Shown here: positions 12,701 through 20,362 of the stretch, one piece after another
Layout of the letters: every line of letters starts with the position of its first letter
Position numbering within the stretch: position 1 is the stretch's first letter
Source of the DNA: Sipunculus nudus
Lineage: Eukaryota > Annelida > Sipuncula > Golfingiida > Sipunculidae
Length of the DNA: 64,000 bases
Assembly (NCBI GenBank): GCA_026874595.1
Contig: CM049317.1
Coordinates: forward strand, 31,106,901-31,170,900
Reading direction: 5' to 3'
Notes under the pieces: model-generated
What the model saw: the letters and a program-made list of their open reading frames with translations, nothing else
Database searches by the model: none
What the model was told of the DNA's origin: nothing
Program-made: the position numbers and the translations under genes

Positions 12701-13454
12701 ATTTCCAAAAGCCTGGTCCGTGTTTATGTTCTGTTTTAATTATACTAATAGTAATTAATGCATGGTCGCTTTTATATCCTGCTTTAATTTCTGACTGACT
12801 TATACTATTAATGAGGCTATCATTAATTAGAAAATAATCTAATCTGCAAAACACTGGATCAGGTAGATATCTATGCCATGTATATTCCAAACTATTCGGG
12901 TGTTGTAGTCTCCAAATGTCCGACAGTTGTTCTAATTCTATCCAGTGATTTATTACTTGTCTAGATTTATTATGACTATTAGAATTTCCTCCTTTTTTAT
13001 CTAATGCTGGATTTAATGTTAAATTGAAGTCTCCTCCTATTATTAAACTGCCTGTAGCATGGTGATTTACAGAGTTAATCAAATCTTCATAGAACCTAGG
13101 ATCATCCTTATTAGGTGCATAGATGTTTACTAAGGTTAGGTCGTGTTCACATATTGTTATATTAATAATTAAATATCTTCCAAAATTATCATTAATTACC
13201 TCTTTAACCTGAATTCCTGATCTGTTTTTAATTAGTGTGCAAACACCTTTTGCTTGGCTAGTGCCATGGCTAAAATATATCTCATTACCCCATTCTGTTT
13301 TCCACCTATTTTCGCAATCTATTGTACTGTGAGTCTCTTGTAAAAATATGACAGAACTTTTCTTTCTATTCAACCAATGAAAAACTTCTCTCCTTTTTGG
13401 ATAACTTGCTAGACCTCTAGCATTAAGTGATGTTATCTGACAAATATTGGTCAT
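9744..13454 (-). CDS. LINE A ORF2: endonuclease-reverse transcriptase
   Basis: Intact 1,236-residue protein. The N-terminal apurinic-like endonuclease shows SLNARGL (N11), FLQETH (E40), NIYAPN, GGDFN (D142, N144), RLDY and SDH (about 230). The reverse transcriptase carries SPGPDGFP, WRPLSLLN, DQTGF, VDFEKAFD (first catalytic Asp), GVRQGCPLSP and QYADD at about 697-700 (catalytic Asp pair). The C-terminal domain has a C-x2-C...H...C motif (CSFCKKQ...HIFYHC) near residues 1115-1140, as in L1 proteins. The length matches the family's usual 1,250-1,280. The protein would nick target DNA and copy the element RNA in the nucleus. All key residues I looked for are present. The start is the first ATG after an in-frame stop and gives the normal L1 EN N-terminus. 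Confidence 0.95.
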   Translation of the reverse strand: MTNICQITSLNARGLASYPKRREVFHWLNRKKSSVIFLQETHSTIDCENRWKTEWGNEIYFSHGTSQAKGVCTLIKNRSGIQVKEVINDNFGRYLIINITICEHDLTLVNIYAPNKDDPRFYEDLINSVNHHATGSLIIGGDFNLTLNPALDKKGGNSNSHNKSRQVINHWIELEQLSDIWRLQHPNSLEYTWHRYLPDPVFCRLDYFLINDSLINSISQSEIKAGYKSDHALITISIIKTEHKHGPGFWKLNCSLLNEESYISTVKECIKTTVFNNKETNPTLLWDTIKCQIRGETIAYAVYRKKLKTQKIKLLEKKIHDLQNIFNTTGDIKDRESWEEAVNKHRQLIEEKTRGAIVRCRTKWYSEGDKPTKYFLNLEKRNYDKKSILKLKDQHGKIISEHKDILKEELQFYKNLYTARDYLKSPNRNFLSTEHLKILDEDEKELCEEELKEEELKATIESMSLNKSPGPDGFPVEFYKTFWGDLKEYFISAINYSFNTDCLPITMRQGVICLIPKKEKDHLYLKNWRPLSLLNTDYKIIAKTLVNKLKLVLPSLIHSDQTGFMKNRYIGENIIKIIGIISYLRATNKCGYLLSVDFEKAFDQLERPYIQDTLKILNFGTKFRKWINLLYSDIHSCVLNRGWATEFFPVTRGVRQGCPLSPYLFILAAETLATEIRNNSNINGVIIDQKEQKIIQYADDTVLTLTGGPLSVQETLLVFSDFEQISGLKVNIEKTIIMPITANTHDHDTLKSLGLQWCTNPVKILGISIHPEWKKMIEINYKEILSKIKVIINTWSNRIMSLAGRITIIKTCIISQLTYLFLVLPSPPNNYIKEIKKLIFKFIWNNQPDKVKRSTMIAPKNKGGLNMIHLPSKIQSLKISWVKRFLNGPVEDGWRQIINVQFKNLGSYIFKCNLKEHDIHNFSDSCDPFWKDVLHHWCKYNFNKTVKTHEIQLQTLWYNSHIKIKGTVVFYKKLYMAGIKTLSDITKKSGNHLSFLPFKEFTNKYKVNISFIKYVGLVDAIPTCWKRELKNNPCLEVQEYTVDKIINMKNTTQFVYLNIINSVCSKPEKQIEKWIGELRLQNKGKIFKAFKNIDKITISEKLRIFQFKLLHRILPLNPLLYKMKKSETELCSFCKKQKETYLHIFYHCEVTNKLLIAFENWSKDLEQSLNLGNVTGTVLILNISGDSLLDTLLLLLKHYIYISANVERNYQHSLCIKVMSHRFIKWKNKLRVRRVK

Positions 13455-13611
13455 AATTGGTTATATTGATTAGTTTTTCTGAATTGGCAGAAATGCCAAT
13501 ATATATGAATATTCCTGCATCTGTTAATGTACCTACAATACATACAACGAATAATGTAGACATGTAGAAATACATAAATACCTTAAATAATATAAAAAAT
13601 GTCATAAACAT
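13423..13611 (-). CDS. Small hydrophobic ORF overlapping the ORF2 start
   Basis: A 62-codon reading frame whose last 32 bases overlap the beginning of ORF2 in another frame. The product starts with a strongly hydrophobic stretch of about 35 residues and ends in a polar tail. Such an overlap could couple translation of ORF2 to termination of this ORF, as proposed for some non-LTR elements with overlapping ORFs. It may equally be chance in AT-rich DNA. No family is recognised. Confidence 0.2.
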   Translation of the reverse strand: MFMTFFILFKVFMYFYMSTLFVVCIVGTLTDAGIFIYIGISANSEKLINITNYDQYLSDNIT

Positions 13612-15929
13612 GAGATGATAAGCTTACCAGTTATGACATGCAATAAGTTCTGCTACATGAGTAGCAGAAAGAGTGCCTGTCGAGTGCTGACTGCTAATCA
13701 GTGGAGCTCTCTACATTGTTATTGAAAGCTTTAAATTTAATAGCAATAATAGACTGTGATTCACAATATATTCCAAATCATATTATAAATTACTGGCAGT
13801 ATGAAACTCTGTAAAGAGGATGGCCATGAAAAAGGTTGTTTACAAAGTCGTACTTGAGGCGGTCATTTTGAGTACATTAATGCCTCATAGCAGATATGCC
13901 AGTTATATATATATATAAAAAAAAAAACAGAATATAAAGGATCAACAACTTTGCATTTACAATCATAGATATAGTGCCTCATTTAATGTAAATCTAAAGT
14001 CCCGTTCGCCTTTCAACTGCAATAATGAGTAATGGCAGTTGTTTATATTGAATCATATTTGGAAGAATATGCGGGCTATGTTAAAGGTGAAAGCTAAGAA
14101 ATGTTGTGAGAAATGCAGCATAATTCTGATCAACATTAAGTAAAGATGGAAAATGGGCAATCCACAATCAACTTCAGGCATCTGCTAATAGTTAGTCAAC
14201 AATTGACTGCAGGCATCTGCTAAATCACAGAGGCATGGTCGAAATAAGGCTTGAATGTTCCTAATAAGACATGATTCTCAAGTGGCAGCATCAGAGATGC
14301 CAATTAATTTCTTCAGATAAGTGTAGTTTTTACAGAAAAAAAATAATAAATTATGGATCTACAATGAATACAAAATGATATTAGTTGTAGGTGGTCGGGA
14401 AAAAAAAAAAGAAAAAAAAACCTTGAATACATGATTACCCACTTCTATGGCTCTATTGACATTCAGAATTTCAGTTGAGTGCACCAGACCATTCCTGAGG
14501 AGGCTATTTTTACATAAAAAACTACAAGATGGATGATGCCACCTGTTTGGTCGATAATGGCCCTATACTATTTGAAAACGATTGTAGGTAGTGCACTGTG
14601 GCTTGTATGTAAGTTGAAGGTTTCCGAAATATTTGGATATGTCAAATTCAGGGCTGATATATTAAAGCAATCCTGATATAAATACATGAATGTTTTCTAT
14701 GGTGTTGCCCTTAATCTCTTAATTAAGAACTCGAGAACAATAAACATGCAACAGTTCACACAGAGACACCAAACTGCTGCTAAATAATAGTGCATCAAAG
14801 ACTTCTACAAGAAAAGAATGGCAGATGGTACCACATGTCTTGTCCACAACAAAGCTATCCAGGACTCATAAATATGCGAAATATCGGGTTGATACAGTCA
14901 TAAGCTCTTAAAATATGAGCGATATTCACCAAGAGCAAGCCAACAGATGGAGACTGTTCATTAACCATTGCAGAAGACCCCACCAGTCGAGTGGGAGTAG
15001 GTATCTAAGATATGTGTGATGAGCATTATTTCAATCTAATGTGACAGACCATTTATGAGAAAATGGCGTCAATGTTTCCAAGCATATGGGAGGATAGTCT
15101 TAAGTATAAGGTGGTGATATCCAAGATCAATAGACAATTAGACATTGGTAATTTCAAACCATTATGGCTAAATATTAATGAATAAAGACTTGTGAATGGA
15201 AAGGTCGGCAGCATTACCTGTCTGGTCTACGAGAAAACTCCGAGACTGATGATTGTGCCACCCTTAAACTTAATACATTGAATCATTCCAGAGTTATGAG
15301 TGGTTTACACCCGTAGCAAATGCATAGGTGGATGTCATACAAGTACAATTCCTGGTGGATTCTCCAATCTTAAGTATTAGATGAAGGTATCAAAGATCTA
15401 TGGACATGCACCAATATACTGAACCAATCACTAAAATAAACAAGAGGGCAAATGCATGAGTGAACTCCAGGCAAAAGCGGTAATAAATGATTTGACCTTG
15501 AGACCATTGGTTTCCATATCTGCAGTCTGATGTTACACTAATCTAAGACTGGAGGTAAACATTGCCATTCCAAAGATAGTCTTTGTTAATCTCTTCACTG
15601 CTGCATTGTTACCATTAAATAATGTATTTATGTTATGAGAAAAAAAACCCAAAAAAACTAAGTGCTATCACTTGGAAAATAATGTAATGTCTCTATGAGG
15701 TAGATACTATTTATATTTATATTAATCTTAAATTGCACTGAGTATTAATTAAAGGAGCTAATCAGGTCAAATCTTGCCATTGAAAAGAATTATGTTAGAC
15801 ATAGTCTAGGCATATGTAAATTGTTAATGAAAGTCTAGCAATATTCTCTGTTATCTCTCTCTTATTGCACCAGAGACTATAACCCATCATTAATTCCTTT
15901 CACCTATTGGGTGTAATATACAAACAATT

Positions 15930-15975
15930 GTTTTGTTTTTTTTTGTTTTTTGTTTTTTTTTTGTTTTTTTTTTTT
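15930..15975 (-). repeat. T-rich tract (A-rich on element strand)
   Basis: Long T runs broken by single G bases. It could be an old A tail of something captured by LINE A. The upstream flank (ATATACAAACAATTG) is not repeated at a plausible distance, so this is unproven. Confidence 0.6.
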
Positions 15976-16325
15976 ATAATCAACTACTTGTGTGGTAATT
16001 ACCATGATACCATGTATCATTACTAATATTCAAATAATATACTGCTTATTAGGACAGTGACTGTGAACTGACTTCAAAATACTTATGAATCCAATACGTG
16101 TTTCTCTCTTTAGACCGTGTAAAATTCTCCATGAGTAGGTTGTTGAAAATAAATGATTTTTAGAGGTAAAATGTTTGTTATCGGTGAAATTTCACTCAAG
16201 TGGTGTTATGTACTTAAGAAATAGCCTGAATAGACAGGAAATATTGTTTTCCAAGTTTAGATCTTAAGGTATCTACAGTCATTGTGTGTATATAACAAAC
16301 ATTATACCTAGAATCATTCTCCCTC

Positions 16326-16455
16326 TCTTCTAATATTTATATACTTCCCTCCGATATTATATACAATACAGGGGGCAAGGAATTCTCGCTGTCTTCTAAT
16401 ATTTATATAATTCACTCAGATATTTTATACAATACAATACAAGGGGGCAAGAATT
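16326..16455. repeat. 66-bp tandem duplication in LINE A spacer
   Basis: Two adjacent copies begin TCTTCTAATATTTATATA and end GGGGGCAAG. The second copy has an extra five bases (AATAC) and a few substitutions. Confidence 0.85.
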
Positions 16456-16995
16456 ACGGGTCTGTGCCATTGGCAAACATACAAATTCTTTTGTGTCTGA
16501 TTCGGAGTAATATGAAGATAGACTGCAAATCCAAATATCCCCTGATAATATTCATGTTATGCATGCATCAAGCTACTACAGAACATAAGTCAAGCTAGTA
16601 AACTGATTTGAAGCATGCCCTGATAATAGTTAGTGACTCATGTCAATAATCTAGTCTCCTTTTAGCCTGTCCTACACATCTTCTAATCATTGTAGGTTGT
16701 AATAGTGTAAATACCTTGTATGCTATGATTAAAAACTATACAGAACTAGTAGATCTGTTAGTATTTGGTAGAAGGTAAATGATACAAGTACTATTTCAGG
16801 AGAGCACACATTAATTTCAGGTATTTCATGTTCAAACTGACATCTTGGGAATATAAAACTGTGCCATAGAATATTAATATATCATGTGGTTCAATGTGGC
16901 TGAATGCACAAATACACAAAGTTTGTAAGTCACTGCCACCGGTATTGAAGCCGTAGTCTCCGTTTTTAAACGTTTTACATAAATGAAGCAATGTT

Positions 16996-17406
16996 CTAAT
17001 TAGTAATGGGGTGGTTTAGATAAGATTGAACAATTACTATGTAACTAACAAAGATCTCGACATAAATACCTATCATCACGGTGGCATAAGCAAAAATCCA
17101 AAGTACACATAACATCAAACGTCCGTCTCGAGCGTGAGCGATAACCCAGTATGCGGTCTTTCTTACTCTGAGTCTCTCATATCCATCACCAATGAAGGGG
17201 ATTCCCATGAAGCACAAAGTCACAAACACTCGGAGGTCCTCGGCCGAATTCGTATTTAGACCGTCGTCCCCTGTCGACTCAATGGGTACTTGCGGAATAC
17301 CAGGTCCAACACGTGGAAGGAGTAAGATTATTCTGGTTGACTGGCTTGAGAACTTGTGTCTTGAATAGGAACTTGCTTCCCGTCTATTATAAGTCGTCCA
17401 CGCCAA
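16996..17406 (-). CDS. Candidate third ORF of LINE A, membrane-like, family uncertain
   Basis: Open for 136 codons. The first 26 overlap the end of ORF1 in the -1 frame, and about 110 lie beyond the ORF1 stop. The part past ORF1 is more GC-rich than the rest of the spacer. It encodes a segment near VTLCFMGIPFIG, then a basic RLRVRK stretch, then a long hydrophobic run through LMLCVLWIFAYATVMIGIY. The order of hydrophobic hairpin, basic loop and second hydrophobic helix vaguely recalls CD225/dispanin (IFITM-like) proteins, but the similarity is weak and judged by eye. Expression would need frameshifting from ORF1, internal initiation or splicing. It could be a captured host exon or chance. Confidence 0.3.
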   Translation of the reverse strand: MAWTTYNRREASSYSRHKFSSQSTRIILLLPRVGPGIPQVPIESTGDDGLNTNSAEDLRVFVTLCFMGIPFIGDGYERLRVRKTAYWVIAHARDGRLMLCVLWIFAYATVMIGIYVEIFVSYIVIVQSYLNHPITN

Positions 17407-18293
17407 AAACGGGCTTTCAATCTGTCCTTGAAGGCTGTACGCATCTGGGGGATAGCTTTCTTTTTGAGAAGGTAGTCTTCTTTTGTGAGATCCTCCACAA
17501 AGAAGACTTTTCTACGCTCGCCCTCTGTGTTGTTCTCCTTTTGAGATTTCAGCACACCGTTTCTAGTGGGTCTTTTCATGAAGCGCACAATGATGTGTCT
17601 ATTGACCCCTGACTTTCTTGCGCCTGTTCTGTGTGCCAGTTCTATTGTTTTCATTATGTCATCTGTTGTTTTGTCACCCATTAACTTTTGTTCCTTTATG
17701 ACCTTGGCGACGATATCTTCACATATTTCTCCCTGTTCCTCTGTTATTCCCAATAGCCTTAGGTTGTATTCGCGACTATGTCGCTCAATGTCTACAAGTT
17801 TTGTTTTCATCTTATCGAGTTGTTCGTTTGTCTCACGTTTCTCTGACTTTAGTGTGTCTATCTCTTCCTGGAGAACCTTGTTTTTTGACTCGGCTCTTTC
17901 CAGTTTTACTTTCAGTGTCTCTATCTCTGCTTGTGAGTACTCTATACTATGTGTAATTTCTCCTGTCTTCTCTGTAAGTTCTGAGTATTTTCTGTCTACA
18001 TCTTGCATGTCTTTTTTTAAGTGTTCCATGTCCTCAATGAGTGACGCCTGGAACTCGTGTAAAGCCTTTTGAAACGAGCTTTCCAACTCGGCGCATTTCG
18101 CTTCAATGAAGGTGACAATGGGCCCACTTGCCTGTGCACATGGTCTCTCCGGCTCTGGTTCCTCCCTTGTAGTCGAAGTGGTTTTGCCCTTCTTTTTCTG
18201 ACTTTCTAAATATTTATCCATATCTGCTGCTTCCTGATTGGATAAGTCCGATTTGCTCCTGGATCTTGTTATTATGTTAAAGGTTTCTGCCAT
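17328..18293 (-). CDS. LINE A ORF1: L1 ORF1p-like RNA-binding protein
   Basis: Intact; 321 residues from the ATG at 18293. An upstream in-frame GTG at 18305 opens the frame, but an animal mRNA would start at the ATG (MAETFN). A charged N-terminus is followed by a heptad-rich coiled coil at roughly 60-170. An RRM-like segment beginning NLRLLGI (about 178) with AHRTG and the diagnostic RHIIVRF comes next. A C-terminal segment with FFVEDLTKED corresponds to the L1 CTD. There is no CCHC knuckle. By family knowledge it trimerises through the coiled coil, coats the element RNA and acts as a nucleic-acid chaperone in the retrotransposition particle. Confidence 0.92.
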   Translation of the reverse strand: MAETFNIITRSRSKSDLSNQEAADMDKYLESQKKKGKTTSTTREEPEPERPCAQASGPIVTFIEAKCAELESSFQKALHEFQASLIEDMEHLKKDMQDVDRKYSELTEKTGEITHSIEYSQAEIETLKVKLERAESKNKVLQEEIDTLKSEKRETNEQLDKMKTKLVDIERHSREYNLRLLGITEEQGEICEDIVAKVIKEQKLMGDKTTDDIMKTIELAHRTGARKSGVNRHIIVRFMKRPTRNGVLKSQKENNTEGERRKVFFVEDLTKEDYLLKKKAIPQMRTAFKDRLKARFWRGRLIIDGKQVPIQDTSSQASQPE

Positions 18294-18342
18294 AATATGT
18301 AGCACTATTGCTTGTTTTTTTTAAGAGCTCCGTTAAGGCGTT

Positions 18343-18378
18343 GCCATCAGTCCGCCATGTTAACCGGAAGTTAACCGG
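18343..18378 (-). promoter_or_regulatory. LINE A 5' end with ETS-like and YY1-like motifs
   Basis: Reading from element base +1, CCGGTTAACTT is followed by a second CCGGTTAAC and then ATGGCGG (18358-18352, about +21 to +27). On the plus strand ACCGGAAGT at 18363-18371 matches the ETS/GABP consensus. AACATGGCGG fits the YY1 core. Mammalian L1 has a YY1 site at nearly the same distance from +1, where it fixes the start site. There is no TATA box, so an internal TATA-less promoter is inferred. The ATG in this motif opens only a very short upstream ORF (ATGGCGGACTGA). Confidence 0.55.
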
Positions 18379-18392
18379 AAATAAAAGATCAT
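18379..18392. repeat. Target-site duplication of LINE A (5' side)
   Basis: Exact copy of the 14-mer at 9474-9487, lying directly beyond the first base of the element. Confidence 0.95.
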
Positions 18393-18805
18393 AGGAAAAA
18401 TGGAATACTTATCATATTGTTTCATAATAGATGAACAGAGATAAAATTCGCATTCTTTATTATTAAAAATACTTCATAGCTGAGATAACTTGTATAAGCC
18501 GCACAGAATTGGTAGACTGAACCCTTAAATAAGTTTTATTAAGTTCCTTATTTATTAGTGTACATAACGTCAAAATTAATTACAAATATGTATTTTTGGA
18601 TTCAAATGCGGTATGATACATTAAATAATGACAAATATGACAATTTTTACCCTATAAATATATAAAAAAACAGCGAAACAAATTAATCAACCGTACACAG
18701 ATAATCTGGAGAACTGAGGGGGCTAGTTGCATTCAGACGAAGTTAAAACTATAGATACTAACGACACACAATAAGTCTGTAATTTTGTATTTGTTTTCTA
18801 GACCT
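18393..18805. other. Non-coding stretch, nothing recognised
   Basis: AT-rich flank of LINE A. No gene or repeat could be supported. Confidence 0.45.
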
Positions 18806-19115
18806 ATTGACAAGTACAATTGCTGTTATGATCAATCAAATATGCATTTGACTTTCATAATAGCAAGGACAGTTACTGCTATGATCAGTCAGCAATGCAA
18901 TTGACTATCATAATAGCAAGGAAATATCATTTGGAAATAAAATAAACTATTTTCTTATTCCATTTGATTAGTACTCATCACTATGTGAATCAGTGCTAAG
19001 TCAGTGAAAATGTCAAATGTTTGGTTTCATCTAGTTGCAGACAATATACTAGGCAATTGAGTGGTAGCTCGTAGTTGAGTAAAAGATAGAAAGACAAAAA
19101 AAGACGAATAATGTC
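18806..19115 (+). repeat. Satellite-bearing repeat R3, copy 1
   Basis: About two to three 53-bp units (TTGACTTTCATAATAGCAAGG...ATGATCAGTCA) are followed by a unique 3' block of about 190 bp ending GACAAAAAAAGACGAATAATG. The same architecture, with five units, lies at 19930-20362. An internal minisatellite plus a unique arm is seen in some non-autonomous DNA elements of bivalves. I could not identify the termini, so the class is open. Confidence 0.75.
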
Positions 19116-19929
19116 GCGCGAGTTTTGCATGTTGCCAAATATACATTCATGCCTCATGTCTTTTCGGATGTAAACGATATGTAACTCCTGGCTATTTCTG
19201 TGTAATTAACATGAGACCGTGGGTACCACGCACTCTTCCAGTTTAACCTAGATGTTTAAGGTACATAAATAGTTGGTTTATTTTTAAAGTTTGAAAAGAA
19301 ATATTATATGAGTTCCTGATGTAATGTTTATGTTAGCGAGATTCGTATAAAGTCATAAGTGACGGAATTTGACATTATTGACAAGATATGTGTTTCAGAT
19401 TTCAGAGTATACCAGAGATGTTCCAATGTTGGTAAAAACCACAACAAGTTCGAAAGTCACAACTGACCAGTAGACCACAACATTATTGTGATGTCAATGT
19501 AACGATCTGTAAATACCATAAGCCTATATATATGTTTATATAGATTACCAAAATATTCCATGGGTAGGGCCAATTTTGGTAACAGCGCAAAGCTAGTCAT
19601 AATGATACATGACACGCATATTTTGGAGAGGATAAAAAAGTCATTTATTTGCAGCAGTCCCAACTGTAACTTGAGAGGACTTGAAAAAATGTCTAGATAT
19701 GTATCGCTATTATACTATTCTGGTAGGATGTTTTACCAATATTAGGTGTAATACCTTCAAATACACCACTCACTGAGAGTAGTATGCTTCATCTGGGTGT
19801 GTGGCGGATAAGGGGTATTATAAGAACAGGTAAAATACATTGGTACAATACAACTCTGGCGGACTTTGAGTCCTGAGAAATCTAGTTGTAGATGTAGAGT
19901 CAGCAGTTTTCTGTGCAGTGGGGACTTCC
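19116..19929. other. Non-coding stretch between R3 copies
   Basis: Short ORFs of 60-70 codons without motifs. No supported feature. Confidence 0.4.
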
Positions 19930-20362
19930 TGTTGACTTTCATAATAGAAAGGAAAATTGCTCATATGATCAGCCAACCACACAGTTGACTTTCAAAATAG
20001 CAAGGGCAGTTACTGCTATGATCAGTCAACCATGCAGTTGATTTTCAAAATAGCAAGGGCAGTTACTGCTATGATCGGTAAACAATGCAGTTGACATTCA
20101 TAAAAGAAAGGAAAATTGCTTCTATCATCAGTCAACAATGCAGTTGACTTTCTTTCATAATAGCAAGGAAATATCATTTGGAAATAAAATTAACTATTTT
20201 CATATTCCATCTGATTAGCACTCATCACTATGTGAATAAGTGCTAAGTCAGGGTAAATGTCGAACGTTTGTTTTTTATCCAATTGCAGACAATACACTAG
20301 GCAATTGAGTGATAGCTCGTTGTATAATAAATGATAGAAAGACAAAAAAATGACGAATAATG
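19930..20362 (+). repeat. Satellite-bearing repeat R3, copy 2
   Basis: GTTGAC starts at 19931, 19984, 20037, 20090 and 20143, a strict 53-bp period for five units. It is followed by the same unique arm as copy 1 (GAAATATCATTTGGAAATAAA...TAGGCAATTGAGTG...GACGAATAATG). Unit number differs between the copies, which indicates expansion or contraction after duplication. Confidence 0.85.

Larger units (their letters stand above)
13612..16995 (-). other. LINE A inter-ORF non-coding region
   Basis: About 3.4 kb of AT-rich sequence inside the element with no ORF worth calling. It holds a T-rich stretch (15930-15975), a pair of direct repeats of 66 bp (16326-16455), a local duplication of CAGGCATCTGCTAA near 14175 and 14210, and A-rich runs near 13916-13927 and 14400-14420. 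Its A/T strand bias and lack of codons resemble untranslated RNA more than decayed coding sequence. I found no internal target-site duplication that would mark a nested insertion. Confidence 0.6.
9488..18378 (-). mobile_element. LINE A: full-length L1/Tx1-like non-LTR retrotransposon
   Basis: An 8,891-bp element read on the minus strand. In element order it has a 5' UTR of about 85 bp, ORF1 (18293-17328), a 3.87 kb inter-ORF region, ORF2 (13454-9744), a short 3' UTR with AATAAA abutting the tail, and an uninterrupted A tail of about 23 (9488-9510 as T). Perfect 14-bp direct repeats flank it. That combination is the product expected from target-primed reverse transcription. Both main ORFs are uninterrupted, so the insertion looks recent and could be an active master copy. 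The ORF2 sequence motifs (EN, RT, C-terminal cysteine-histidine motif) place it in the L1 superfamily. I cannot separate L1 from Tx1 without a phylogeny. The long spacer between ORFs is atypical, because mammalian L1 has only tens of bases there. Confidence 0.93.

Noticed and set aside
15930-17327. Nested minus-strand retrotransposon ending in the T-rich tract as explanation of the long LINE A spacer
   Set aside because: No matching duplication of the tract's flank was found upstream and no element signature was seen. Kept only as an alternative.
17566-18072. 168-codon plus-strand ORF opposite LINE A ORF1
   Set aside because: Serine/phenylalanine-rich mirror of the coiled-coil codons; a shadow of ORF1.
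18294-18305. Upstream GTG start for LINE A ORF1
   Set aside because: It extends the frame by four codons only, and an animal mRNA would use the ATG at 18293, which gives a normal ORF1p N-terminus.
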